From assembly GCA_027924585.1 (NCBI GenBank), contig BSBM01000370.1, forward strand, positions 30,587,501-30,651,500: DNA of 64,000 nucleotides, in the 5' to 3' direction. The position numbers were made by a program, and so were the translations under genes. This document shows positions 1-12,227 of this stretch, one piece after another. The notes under the pieces were generated by a model. That model saw only the letters and a program-made list of their open reading frames with translations. It made no database searches and was not told the origin of the DNA. The stretch's first letter is position 1. Each line of letters opens with the position of its first letter. The stretch comes from Larix kaempferi (Eukaryota; Streptophyta; Pinopsida; Pinales; Pinaceae).

Positions 1-689
1 CCAATTGACATGTGTAGTCCATGCTTTATCCATGAGACTTTCATACTTTCCATGATTTTCCAACATACACATGAATTCCTTCATGTTCATCCATTCATAG
101 GGAATTCATTAATTCAGCATTCATAGTTATTTCAAACAATTAACACAATCATTTCAAGTCACGACATGCATCAAACAATTTTCTGTTTTATAAATGCATT
201 AATAGAAAGGAAAGAGAGAGCAGTAAGAGTTTTCTCCTCTTAGTCTTGTTCCATTCTGGAACCTACACCACCACTGTGGTTTTCATGCTCCTAGCCTCTT
301 TCACTTCAACGTGAATGCTTGACCTTCCTTTCTTGGCTATGACACTTAGTGTTTATGGTCTATTCCAAACCTCTCAACCATGGAATCCCTCCACATGGTT
401 TGTCTACAACTTTTGGTTGCTAGTACCCACACAGTCCCACTAACACCATCTTCATTGCTGCTCAAGTTGAGCTCTTTAGGACAGTAACACGTCCACATGC
501 ATCCCTGGGATGCCTTCATAGTCCTTGCTTCCAACAATACCTACACTCAAACATTGAATCAATTCACATGTTTAGTTTATTTTCATAGGTTTTATCTCGA
601 AACAAGATTTTAGAAAATCATAACCAAATCATGTACACATGTATATTCATATTAAATAAGCAAGAAGTTGCAATATAACAAAATACTTA

Positions 690-1345
690 TCTGCATTAGA
701 TGTCTTCACTTTATTCCACAGGATCCTTCTTTTCTTTACAAGCCTTGGATTTCCTATGGATACAATAACGGATTTTGGGCTAGCACGCAGGCCACTCCTC
801 AACCATTCGTATAGGCAATGCTAAGTCAGTATGACGACTAGTTTTATCAAACATCCCATTTAGCAATATGCTAAGCTAGTACTCTGACTGGTATTATCAA
901 GTATTTGAGGAATGTTTGGCCAGCATGTTGGCTTCTCCATAACATTCAAGTAGTTAGTGCCCAACCAGTACACCTTCACGCCGACTGGGTTTACCAAGCA
1001 TTGGTAGCACCCAACCAGTTACTCTTTGGATTTACCAAGCACTTATAGTTCTTTCAAGGTCCTTGCTTCCTGCATTGACCAAGATTTACAACAAAGAAAC
1101 AATAGTGCATCAGTTTAACTGTTAGAGGACTTATACTTGAAATCTTCATTGTTCCAAATAAGAAATGAATGAAATTGAATACTTATCTATATTGGACATT
1201 TCCTCTCTGGTCCACAGGGTCCTGCTTTTACTTTATAAGCTTTGGGATCCTCCTGTGGACTGGGATGTTTGGCCAGCACGCAGGCTTCTCCATAACATTA
1301 AATAATTAAAGTCCAACCAATACACCTTCATGCCGACTTGGAAGG
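690..1345. repeat. Diverged tandem duplication
   Basis: A block with a 'ccacaggRtcctKctttt' core followed by 'gccagcaYgYaggcttctccataac' type sequence and 'caaccaRtacaccttcaYgccgact' occurs around 720-990 and again around 1214-1340. The phrases 'gctaag' and 'tttaYcaagca' recur here and in the LTR at 6310-6400, which suggests this block and the LTR share ancestry. Confidence 0.55.
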
Positions 1346-1840
1346 AAACTTCACCACGACCATTTCTAGGTCGCGGCTCTACTATGGAGCCATATGCATA
1401 TAACAACCCTTTCATCAACACCTTCACAACCCTTCATCAAAATCCCCACAACCTCCACAACATCCTTTCATACACATTAACCCTTCAACCACAACCCCTC
1501 ACAACAACTTTTTAATTTGTTTCTTTAGCGTGCAACACCAATTGCATCTATTTAAGGTGACAACACAAGTAGTATAGGAAAACTTGTCAGCGTTGTTATT
1601 CTAAAATTGTAACCATAATTCATAGCATTCACTATCAAGTATTGAAACACCAGGAATGCGTCCATTCCCTTAGGGCGTAATCGATATTGGTATCCTCAAC
1701 ATAACTCAACACCAGAAAGGTGTGCACTCCTCACTGATGTGAGCTATGCAGGTCCTAATCATACTTCAAGCAATCTAAATAATATACATAAATAGAATAT
1801 GCTCTGCATAGTAATTCTAACAATTAGACCTACACACACA

Positions 1841-1869
1841 TATGTATATATATATATATATATATATAT
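1841..1869. repeat. (TA)n microsatellite
   Basis: An uninterrupted run of TA dinucleotides preceded by a short CA-rich tract (tacacacacatatg). Confidence 0.9.
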
Positions 1870-2117
1870 CGGTCAGGGTTTACAGAACACTTATTCATTT
1901 GCAGATGTAGTCCTTCTTCATTATGGAGGAATGGGGGCTCCATTCTCTGAGTTGACAGTCCCTCGTTTTTCCATCCCAACTCCTTTTGATGTTACATAAA
2001 TCGCATATGTCTTACTGACATAATCTTCATCATCTCACTCATATTGTTTACCAATCATGCAGTGCAGATGGGACATTATCAAAATATCCAATGGTGTTTC
2101 ACCCGAAACCCATTTCT

Positions 2118-2650
2118 AATGTATGGGATCCTTCCCATGAAGTTTGGTTTCTGCAGGCCCTCTCTCATGGTCTTACTGCAATGTGTCTTCCTGGCACACT
2201 TATTAAATAGCCAAACAGTCAACAACATTTAACATTAAAATTCAAACCTAATTGTTTCATAACCAATCAATGGCACTAATAATTAAATTTGATATGAATT
2301 TGCAATTCTGTTTTCTGCAGAAATCAATTTGCTCAGTCATGAGGCCATCCTCATATTGTTTGTCTCTTGTAAGTGGCACCACTCTGCCCTTTAGTATTTT
2401 ATGCTTGCTAGCATAACGTGCACATCCACTTAAAACACGTCCTCTTGACATAATTCATATAAGCCAAATAGTCATTAGTCATTTATTAGCAAAATTCCAA
2501 ATCTGAGATTTACAATTCTTCTTTCTAACAGAACTTAGAGATCTCAACCATGAGATTCTTCTCATGAGGTTTGGCTCTTTCACATGGTATATTCCAGCCT
2601 TCGTCATGGACTTACCCACATTGCCATGCCCAGAACAATCTACCTGACAT
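2118..2650. repeat. Diverged ~215-bp repeat units, each with a small stem-loop
   Basis: Three units begin near 2118, 2332 and 2549. Each opens with a short inverted repeat around a 4-nt loop: ATGGGA/TCCCAT, ATGAGG/CCTCAT and CATGAGA/TCTCATG. Each then continues with a 'GTTTGKYTYTT' phrase. The stem sequence differs between units while pairing is kept. A weaker, bulged relative lies at 376-396. Function unknown. Confidence 0.5.
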
Positions 2651-5139
2651 CAACAACTTCAATGAGCCAAACAATTATAAGTTTTCATGCATATAATATT
2701 TCATTGCTGCAACAGTCACTAAAGCATTTCCAGAATTATAACACTCCATAATTCAAACACTCTCAACTATTAATATTTCAAATGTAATGAAATGTATAGG
2801 TTTATGTTATATGCACCCTTAGCACTATAAAATTACAATACACTCTCACACTGTCCATGCAATCAACTTAAAGCTTTTAAATGTTCATTAATTCATAGAC
2901 ATGTCATTATACAACTCTGCCCTTTCACAGAGCATTCTGGCAGCCCATAAATCATGACTGCCATCTTCATGCACTTACTATTATGCATTCATAACAGCCC
3001 ATGAAATGATCCTAGAATTATCATCATTCATCATCTCATTCATTATTTAGTTTGCAATGATACATATACCATCCCATGCATTCATGCAATGCATCACAAC
3101 ATGTGCACCCACACTTATGCATGCACATTTACAACATTTACTCAAACTTTTCATATGCATCCACCCAATGCATAACTACAAGATTTATAAAATCTCTTAA
3201 TGCATATCCACTCAATGCTATCTTGTATATGTTCATGAATGTTCTGCATTCAAACATATTATGGCCGAAACATGACTACCTCATATAGCATGTATTACTA
3301 TAATCAGGACCACCAGTCCTCACTTGCTTTGATTATTAAGCTCATAACTGACATACACATGCAATGTCATATTTTTATATGAATGTAGTCTAAATTTCTA
3401 GACAGTCACATGGTATGAGGCCTCTTGCCTTCACCACTCCATGCTCCACCACACTATGGAAGTATGACATTCACACAAATGCATTTTAACTCTAAATACA
3501 TACCATTTTATGATTACTAAATATGTTTCAATGGATTCTTACCCAATCCTCTTTCAACACATATGCAATCATCATAATTAAACCATTACCTGTACGGATC
3601 CCATTTACACCTTTGATGTTACCTGATTCGTTGGTCTCTTATAAATGATTACATAATTCTTCCACCAACCTCTTGATCATGGATTCGTTGCCTTAACATT
3701 TTATTCATAAAGTTGTTGGCCACATGCAACAACATCATTACCCTATTTAGCCATGCTTTTGTTGTCTTTGGTCCTACAACCATTACCAACACCAATAGTG
3801 ATTATCAACCACAATATTTGCCATTAGTGGTTCATTTAATATGTATAACCTTACTACTTTTACCAATATGTAATATCATATGTGTGCGCAAACATCTTCT
3901 CATGCACTGTGCAATGTTTATTAATATGTAAACTAGTGGATATTCATGCCATCTATCTAATCTCTTGCATTTTCATCATTCTCATGCCATAATTTTATAT
4001 ACATAAAGCTTATAAAATATAAATACAGTTAGCAAGACAGGGGTTAAGGAATTCTCCCTTTCCAATCCCTCATCTTTGCATGACCTTCCTCTTCCACATC
4101 ATAGTTGGTTCGACTTCATGGTCTATGCTACTTCCAGGCATGTAATTCTAGAAATTGCCCATATTGACAACAATTTTGCCAAAACGGACACTGACACTTT
4201 TCTGCTCCGCATAACTATGAGGTATGATAACCTCATTCAAATTCTGGTCATGCACCATTGTTCCCTGCTGGATAAGCTTTCCAATGCCTGTCCACTTGCT
4301 CCATTCCGACATCAGGTGTGGAAACTACGCTACTTCACAAATGACAACTTTCACCACAATTCTGCACATTTTTACACAGTTGTAAAATATCATGAACTGT
4401 CAACTTCAGCCACCTGTAGAAGAAAATCCATGAAGAATCATGAAAACTTTTCTACCGGGCGAAGTTAGTCCATATATCAAGGAACACTCAGAAACTTGCG
4501 GATCTCTGTTCCGATGCACCATTCATCTTTTATAAAATTATGGGTTTGACTACTTTCCACTTTTCACGTTTTTCCAAAATTTCAATTTTTGGGCCAAAAA
4601 TGGCTATTTCCCAAACGGCGCATTTCTGGAAAATCTTTGTCTAACGTGAAATGTTTGTTTTAATGAGAATATGAAATGTTGAGTTCAGTAAATTTCTTGG
4701 ATCCTCCATCTAAGGTCAATTTGTTTCATTGCAAGCTTTTCAAAATTCCCAAAATGTGGCCCCGAATAGTCCTTTTTGACCTTCTTGCACACCCCAACTC
4801 CACATCCTTTGGATTTTGGCTCCAAAACTCCAAACGTAACACCGTGCCTGCTCCATACTTGTTCCATGTCAGTTTCGGTTCATTCTGACCTTCTGTCAAG
4901 CGTCGGGACGTCGATTTATGAAAGCCATTAATTCCAATCTTGTGCCAAACTGGAGCATAATGGGATCGGGATCTTCACTGGTTCATTGATGGCCTTCGTC
5001 AATGGCCTTAGAATGCCACTGAACTCATAAAATTCTGAATCTGCATGCTCCTGCAACCCCAAAATCAATTTTCAGGCTCTATACTTTTCTTTTCTTTTTT
5101 TTCCGAAGCCGAAAGCCGAAAGCCAACACCCGAAAACCA

Positions 5140-5475
5140 AAAGTGCAGGTGCGGGAATACAACATGCAATTTTCAAAATTCACATTCCCGAAACCCGAAA
5201 CTGCGGGTTTAGGATTGCGGGAATCCAATACATAATTTCCAAAATTCGCGTTCCCAAAACCGGAAACCCAAAACTGGGGGTTCAGGATTGCGGGAATTCA
5301 ACGCGCAATTTCCAAAATTCACGTTCCTGAAACCCGAAACTGCGGGTTCGGGATTGCGGGAATCCAATGCGCAATTTCCAAAATTCGCCTTCCCGAAACT
5401 TGAAACTGCGGGTTCGGAATTGCGGGAATCCAACGCTCAATTTACAAAATTCGCGTTCCCGAAACCCTAAACCCG
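5140..5475. repeat. 66-bp GC-rich minisatellite, about four units
   Basis: The phrase 'gcgggaatccaa' followed by 'caatttccaaaattcgc' and 'ttcccgaaacccgaaac' repeats with starts at 5202, 5275, 5341 and 5407, spaced 73, 66 and 66 bp. A partial unit lies before the first. Because 66 is a multiple of three, both strands read as 22-codon peptide repeats without stops. This open frame is a by-product of the period and not evidence of a protein. The array is GC-rich inside AT-rich surroundings. Confidence 0.85.
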
Positions 5476-5739
5476 AAACCCGTGGAACACTTCCGGCCCT
5501 GCAACTTGTAGGGTTCATAACTCCTTCGTCCCTTGGCTAAATGAGGTGAGTCTTGTACCGTTGGAAAGCTCGTGGAGAGATCTATGTACCTGTTTGATCC
5601 TCTTCCATACCTAAGAAATCTGACCCTGCCATTTTTCCAATAAAAAATTTCAGCCCAACTTCACCAATACTGTGTTAAAACATTCTATCACTTGCTTGTA
5701 ACTCAGATTTTGTCCCAAGCAGCCCCAGTGCTGCAAGCT

Positions 5740-5753
5740 GGTCTCTGATAACA
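5740..5753 (-). other. Probable primer binding site (initiator Met tRNA type)
   Basis: On the minus strand the bases just inside the LTR end read TGTTATCAGAGACC. This resembles the common plant primer site TGGTATCAGAGC, which pairs with the 3' end of initiator methionine tRNA. It sits 3 bases inside the LTR edge at 5757 and fixes the element's direction as right to left. Confidence 0.55.
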
Positions 5754-5756
5754 CTC

Positions 5757-7233
5757 TGTAACATCCCCATCCATCGATCCGATACTAGGAAGAAAACATG
5801 ACCAATACTTTCCAGGCCATTTGACAACTCAGCCCCATACATTAATCATAAAATCATAATTATTAAAATCTTCTGTGTGCAAAATCATATTCAATATAAA
5901 CACACGGAAATAAACATATTTGCAAGAACATAAACAATAATGCATCATCATATCTTACGCATGTATATGGTGGTTCATCATACAGAGAATTCAATCTCGT
6001 ACTCATGTTATGCACATACTTCATGTCGATTTCATTAAGACAATCATTTCGTTTCATTAACATGGCAATTAACATTCAGAATTAACACATTGCAGAACAC
6101 AGAATGCATATAAATTAAACCACAGAGAACACTTATCTTGAAATGTAAACGTCCAAACAATTGGCTACATGAGAGCAACGTTCCACCCAACCATAGATCT
6201 CTGTCCAGCTTGTATTCTTTCAGCTGAGAGATCACCCCCGAGCTGGATTGTGTATCCACTAAGGAGGATCTAGATAGGCTCACTCACAGCCATGGTTTCA
6301 CTCAAACAATCATGCTAAGCCAACACACAGTTGGGTTTATCAAGCATGCAATAGGCAAAGGAGAAGGATGCTAAGCCAGTGATCTCAACCACAGAGCTAT
6401 AGACATCTCAAGCAACCCAATCCTCTGCTCAAACATCCACACTTAAATTTCTCACAATTCTGTCAACAAATAACTCAATCCCGTAACTAGGTTTCTGGGC
6501 TATAAAAACTGGGTTTTCCAATGGATTTCGGGGTATCTAATACTCTCAATTCCGTCCCAAGGTTCATATCTATGGATCCCCCATTGGATTTCACTGTCAA
6601 ATACCAAATTTGGGTGTTTATGGCTCTTCAAAATGTGGGTTCTTGCAACATTGCGATTTCTGGTTTTGCTCACTGCTGGGAATTCATTTTTGGATGAAAT
6701 TTGATGCTGGTTCCTTCCACCCTGGAATGGGAATGAGGAAGAAGCAACTCTCATGAGGTAGAGTGACTTGTGGTACAAGAAAACAGAGCCCATACTCTGC
6801 CATACGAATTTCTGGGTTTCCCATGCTCCATTGAAGCCCTGGACTAAAATCCTTAACCACTTCCTTACACAGAATTAAATGCCAGCAAAGAAAGTCAAAT
6901 GGGTTCTCAAGATGACATTTGTCAGCCTATGGTTCAATCTCACAACCCCCTCACCACTCCTTAGTGGATACACATGGCCCCTTCTCATTCGTTGCCTCCA
7001 TAGCCAGTTTTGGTATTTTATTGCATGATGTTTATCTACATCATTTTTACAATGTTCCATGACTAAATAGCACATGGGTAACATAATGTCTAATACTTTC
7101 CTTTTAAATAAAATTCGAGCTTCCACTAGCGGGGCCTTTCCCTTGAGCTCCACGCTAGGAAAACATACATAACATGTATACAATATTTACATTAAAAGCT
7201 AATATATCCTAAGGGTCAAAATGGGGTATTACA
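5757..7233 (-). mobile_element. Long terminal repeat, 1,477 bp (5' LTR of a minus-strand element)
   Basis: The left end reads TGTAACATCCCC and the right end GGGGTATTACA, so the ends form the imperfect inverted repeat TGTAAYAYCCCC expected of an LTR with TG..CA termini. A primer-site-like sequence abuts the left end. Open frames inside (6500-6793 and 6875-7183, minus) match no family I know and are probably chance. The second LTR is not in the window, so the paired-LTR test cannot be made. The right edge joins the gypsy element that follows, so this element probably inserted into the gypsy's 5' part and removed or displaced its left LTR. Confidence 0.6.
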
Positions 7234-7696
7234 CACGTGCTTACAGGTAGTCGGGTAATACGGTCATAGGTATGATCCTAATCCTCCCTGGTTAGTGCTC
7301 TAAAATATTGGGTCGAGTGTTACTGTTGGACCCTATAGTATATCGTGAGTTGCGACACCTTGATAATACCGTGAGGTTCCATACTTTTGAATCCCTCCTA
7401 TCACATAATTTTTCTTGTGGATTTAGCTTGAGTAGGACTTGAAGTGTGTTTTTTCTTTTTAGAATACTTTTAGGAGAAGCTTTGCATCAGCCAACCTGGC
7501 TGAAAAACCCTTAAGAATATCCCATAGAATATTAAATTTGCCACTTGAACATCCCCTTAGTCAGGAGTAGAACTCAAGAGAAATCATATATCAACCCACA
7601 ACATCTGAATCACGCGAAGAAGGAATTCCTACCCTTGAATCAAGATTAAACTACTATCCTCCTGTAAATATTCCCATCATTGATCCTACAGGACCT
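7234..7696 (+). other. Leader before gag; no gene seen
   Basis: No clear LTR end or primer site is visible. An open reading without an obvious ATG approaches the gag leader from about 7600, so the true start of gag may lie upstream of 7697. Confidence 0.4.
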
Positions 7697-8869
7697 TTGT
7701 TGGTGGAACAACCTCCTCCACATGACACATATTTTCATCACTCACTTGAAGGTAACCCTATATCCATCAATTGGATTTTCTCTCAACCCCGGGATGACCC
7801 AATAGCAACTGATTTTGGTCCAACTACATCATTTTGGGGGACCTCCTTAGGTCATAATATTTATGATTTTGGTTCACTTCCGATAGTGGAAACTCCACCA
7901 CGCATGTTCCCTTCCTGATGGACTCCAAATGTGGTAATCCTCGCACCAATTTACGATACCATCAAAATTTTATGCTCACACGGTGAGTGGGTTAGGCACC
8001 ATAGTTTTCCTCCACGACCCAATCCAGCGGTACCAATCCCTAAACAACATTCCCCTATAAATTATTTTTACTTCTCTTTACTAGGAATATCTACACCCAT
8101 TATGACCACCTATGAAACGGGCCAACTATCTCTTCCGTTTGGTACACCTATGAATCATGCGGCCGGTTCTACACCCCACTTGACCCCAATGACTGAAGGG
8201 AAACCAGTTATTATCAACTTCGTAACTGGAACACCACCTCCACCTCAAAGTTCAAAAGGAGTCTACCCTCTACTAAGTGGTCAACATATGATCACGATTC
8301 AACCTATAGTTAGTGGTCAACATATTCTTTTTGGGCATATTCCAATAGGTGGACAACCTTCAACTAGGGGGCAAACCCTAGTCAGTTGAAAAAATCTAAC
8401 TTGGGGGCAACCTCTAGTTAGGGGACAAAGTGTAAGCGTAGGATACCCTTCCTAAATGAACTAAAATATGGTTTTAAGTTCACTCCCATCCATGGGACAA
8501 CCTACTTGGGAACATCACGTGGGGGGATCATCTACTTGGACCCATCCCCCATGGGGGCATACATACCTGGGTAATCAAAATATTGAAATAGGTCAAAAAT
8601 ACCCAGGAAACCTTTTTCCTGGATTACCCTATCCCAAAAATATGAACACCCCATGGGGCCATCATAATGTTCCACCGATTAGACCTCCATCTAGCGAACC
8701 ACCCCCCCCACCACCCCTACCACCACCACTTGTCCCACCACCACCCCCACCACCCAGAGGAGGACCCCCTTCAGGTCCACCTCCTAATCTGGGAGGACCA
8801 CCTCCATATGGACAACACTCTATGAGAGGACCTTATTATCATTCAATCCATGGTCCTACTGGAACCTAG
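7697..8869 (+). pseudogene. Gag N-terminal proline/glycine-rich region (broken)
   Basis: Three open pieces (7697-7918, 7931-8389, 8468-8869) read as one low-complexity region split by stops. It is rich in Pro, Gly, His and Thr, with repeats of the type 'SGQHxIxxQPIV' and 'GGQPSTRGQ', and a run of polyproline around 8700-8760. It precedes the gag domain directly and is probably the disordered N-terminal part of this element's Gag. No catalytic motif is present. Confidence 0.6.
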
Positions 8870-9001
8870 ATGCCTTATCAATACTACTAGTATCCATATC
8901 CAAATGGATAGCAACCATTTCTAGATACGTTAGATCTATCGGATCTATCACGTTTGACCAATGATCCCATCCAACATGGTATAAATTGACCACCTATTCC
9001 T

Positions 9002-9610
9002 ATGAATTTACCATCGGACATCCCTAAATTTTACGGAAAACCCGGTGAGGATCCTAAGAACCACATAACAAAATACTATTTGTGGTGCTCCTCCAATTCC
9101 ATAATGGATGATTCTATTTGTCGAAGGCTTTTTCAACAAACCCTCACCAGTATTGCCGCAAAGTGGTACATCGAGTTACCACCGCACTCTTTCATCGATA
9201 TCAAATCTTTAGCTATGGAATTTTTTACTCACTTTCAACTATCGATCTGTTATGAAATCGATATGGGTCTTTTAACATCCCTCCGACAATCAACCTCCAC
9301 TCACATCAGATATGATCATATTCACGAGTGGAGAAGGAGACAACGCTTCATTAAAGCTCCCACTCTAGATCAACTACTCATTGATTGGTTCATGAATTCA
9401 TTATTACCCATCATAGCTAAAGACGTTACTATGGGAGGGGTTGTTACGGAAGAACAAGCTATCTCATGTGCTCAGTACCTAGACCTACTCTATGCTCAAT
9501 TTGGCACATTATATGACATTATTCCTAATTCCCCACGCCCCACACATGACCCAACAAAACCTCCTACAGGATCACATCTCGATGGAATCATTTGTTCCGT
9601 TCATACCTAG
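9002..9610 (+). pseudogene. gag: Gag capsid-like domain (retrotransposon gag family)
   Basis: About 200 residues open with 'IPKFYGKPGEDPKNHITKYY', the start of the plant retrotransposon gag domain. 'AAKWYIELPPHSFIDIKSL' (the W-Y then sW..l pattern) and 'FTHFQLS' follow. Gag forms the cytoplasmic particle that packages element RNA. A stop at 9608-9610 separates it from the knuckle region. The reading runs on from the proline-rich leader, as expected for one Gag precursor. Confidence 0.8.
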
Positions 9611-9844
9611 CCTACTACTCAATCAAGTGGATCACAGAACCACATTAGTTCAACTCCACCCTCATCACAAGATGGAAACAACACCAATAAATCACCCAAC
9701 GCTGCTTCCACTGCAGAGGTGAATTCAGTTCAATCTTCTTCACCTCATAAATCCGGTGGTAAAAAGAAGAACAAAGGAAAATCCAAGAAGTCTTCTAACC
9801 AGCAAGATCCCAAAACCAATCATGATCCTAATGACAAAAAATAG

Positions 9845-10273
9845 AGACAGAAGGAAAAGTATCCTTGTTTACTATGTGGTGACGATCACTTCATGAAAGA
9901 ATGTCCACATCGTGATGAAGTCCAAAATTTTCTCAAGGGAAACCCCACACCCGCATTTTTAACAGATACCTTCCCCACACAACAACAACAAATGGTTTCA
10001 CAACCACCACCTCCTTCTCAAGGAGAACCTTCCATGACCGCTCATGTTCTTATGATGCGTAGCGAAACGATCAACTTATCTACCAAGTCACGTACATATG
10101 ACTCTATTCCCAACAAGGAATCTAACAGAGGTAATAATGAAAAATCCACTTTGTCTACGTCCAACGTTCATGCACCTCAAGGTCCTTTAACCATAGAGAA
10201 ACCTCTACCAGATGCAGTATTGCGCCCACCAAAAAGATCAATTCAAAAAGCCATTTTCAACCCAAACGCCTAG
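9845..10273 (+). pseudogene. Nucleocapsid CCHC zinc knuckle and linker
   Basis: The peptide 'CLLCGDDHFMKEC' near the start is an intact CX2CX4HX4C zinc knuckle, which binds RNA in the Gag nucleocapsid. A Gln/Pro-rich linker and 'RPPKRSIQKA'-like sequence lead toward the protease. An in-frame stop just upstream (9842-9844) and another at 10271 interrupt the polyprotein. Confidence 0.75.
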
Positions 10274-10324
10274 GCTGCTCAAAACTACAACATTGTAGAA
10301 GACCTAGCCCAGGCACCTTGTGCT

Positions 10325-11134
10325 ATGTCAACACTTGAAGTCTTACATAATTTCCCCAGTCAGCGTAAGACTTTTCTATCTTCTATAGGAGCAGTAGATC
10401 TCAATTCCTCCAACACTATTATGTTCATATTAGAGTACTTTAAGTCCAGGCTTTCCCACCAATTAGTGTTTCAAATCATTACCAATGTTTCTGGGAAAAG
10501 TATCCATCGTATTGTTTTAGACAAAGGAGCCTCTACTTCTATTATGTTGATATCATTTTGGAGAGCCATCGGCTTTCCCGATTTGAACTGCTACCCTACA
10601 ACTTTGAAAGCATTTGATGGACGTGGATTCCAACCCCACGGGATGTTACAATCTTTAGCCATAGAGTTAGGAGGTAAGACTATTTCCATTAACATGGAAG
10701 TCGTCGTTGCCCCATTGGATTATAACATGTTACTTGGTCGAAATTGGTTCTATTCCATACTCGTGGTCGCATCATCAGTCTTCCGCATTGTGCAATTTCT
10801 CCATCAAGGGAAAATCGTCACTATCGACCAATTAGATTTTTGTACACAAGACACCACTATTCATCCTATGGATAGTGTCCCTATATTGGGACACTCCTCG
10901 CAATTCTATGAGAGTGTGGGGGTAGGACTCCTGAAATATTCATCATTGATGGGATTCTTTCCAACACCCGATCCCCTAGCACATGATGCCACAGTGAACA
11001 TCATCTCATCTATGATCCCATCCTCCTCCAACTCAACAAACCAATGGATTGTTCCAAACCTTAATCACCTGGATTTGATTGGAGATGTGATGCCTATAAT
11101 CCCCGCTGAAGCCACTTATGAGTCCATCCAATAA
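10325..11134 (+). pseudogene. Retropepsin-like aspartic protease
   Basis: The active-site region reads 'VLDKGASTSIMLISFW', matching the retrotransposon protease motif D-[ST]-G-A-S but with Lys in place of Ser/Thr. 'LGRNWFY' downstream matches the second conserved loop (usually LGRxWL). Protease cuts the Gag-Pol precursor. The substitution next to the catalytic Asp, and stops around it, argue the copy is dead. Confidence 0.75.
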
Positions 11135-11432
11135 ACACCTGATTTACTGGATTCCCACTCTTCTGTGGCATCTAACTCAGGTTCTCTATCACCCTGGTGG
11201 AACTCATCCCCACCATCACCAGATTGTCTACTCCATATTTTTCACTTCGATGAATCAATCATCTTTCCTCCCGCCTCTTAACATGATAGAGAACGTGATT
11301 CATTCTATGGTTTCACCAGGTGTCTTTCCTCATCCTCAATCTCCTATTCTCATCCAAGATACAGTAACTGAGGGGAATTTGTAAAACATCACGCCTACCA
11401 TCACTTTATACATATCGGTAAAACCAGGAATC

Positions 11433-12227
11433 GTGGAACACATCCACATAGGCCAAAATTGTTCTCCTAATGAAATCAAAAATTTTACAGCCTTATTTAA
11501 ACAGTTCCGCGATGTATTTGCATGGAGATATGAGGAAAATCCTAGGATTGATCCTGCTATTGATATGCATGAAATCCAAACCTATTCCGATGTAAAACCT
11601 ATCCGGAAAAAACTCTGTCCAGTGCACCCTAGGAATACTGTGGCGATCAAGGTAGAGATTGAAAAGTTGTTGAAAGTTGGGTTCATTTATATTGTTCCCT
11701 TAACAGATTGGGTCTCCAATGTCATCCTCGTTACGAAGAAACATGGAATCATCAAAGTTTGTGTTGATTACATGGATCTTAATAAGGCTTGTCTCAAGGA
11801 CAATTACCCTACCCCCTTCATCGGCGAAATTATTGACAACTGCGTCGGAAGTGTCATCTTTTCATTTATGGATGGATTCTCTTGCTATAATCAGATTGAG
11901 ATCCATCCAGCCGATAAACATAAGATTGCGTTCATCTACCCATGGGTTACATTTTCATATCGCAAATTACCTTTTGGCCTTAAAAATGCTAGTGCCACAT
12001 TCCAATGGTCCATGTCATATGCCTTTCACAATATAAAGGATTTTTTGGAACCCAACCTCGACGATATTCCTGCTCATTCAAATCATCGTGACTTCCACAT
12101 CAATCATCTGACGACTGTTTTTCTCAAATGTTGGCGGTACAATATATGTTTAAATCCCCATATGTGCATATTTTGTGTGGCTTCATCATTTCCAAAGACG
12201 GGATCCGCATTGATCCCCTCAAGATAG
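11433..12227 (+). pseudogene. Reverse transcriptase (gypsy)
   Basis: Conserved RT blocks are plain: 'FAWRYEENPRIDP', 'GFIYIVPLTDWVSNVILVTKK', 'VCVDYMDLNKACLKDNYPTP' and 'FMDGFSCYNQIEI' (catalytic Asp kept). 'LPFGLKNASATFQ' and 'NLDDIPAHS' follow. The last is the YxDD box with Asn replacing Tyr but both Asp kept. RT copies element RNA into DNA. The reading shifts frame near 12130-12180 into the thumb and RNase H region. Confidence 0.9.

Larger units (their letters stand above)
1..5756 (-). mobile_element. Non-coding internal region of a minus-strand LTR element (LARD-like)
   Basis: This stretch lies inside the LTR at 5757-7233 and has that LTR's primer site at its right edge, so it should be the internal region of an element reading right to left. 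Its other LTR would lie beyond the window. I found no gag, protease, RT or integrase motif on either strand; the longest open frames (for example 4076-4468, 130 codons) match nothing I recognise. What it holds is diverged direct repeats (about 690-1345 and 2118-2650), a TA microsatellite and a 66-bp minisatellite. A long LTR with a non-coding interior is the pattern of large retrotransposon derivatives moved in trans. It could instead be several eroded elements in series. Confidence 0.45.

Noticed and set aside
4076-4468. 130-codon open frame, plus strand
   Set aside because: No motif I recognise, no start context or neighbours to support it, and it lies in the non-coding interior of an LTR element.
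5209-5518. Open frames on both strands with 22-residue peptide repeats
   Set aside because: They translate a 66-bp minisatellite; being open on both strands follows from the period.
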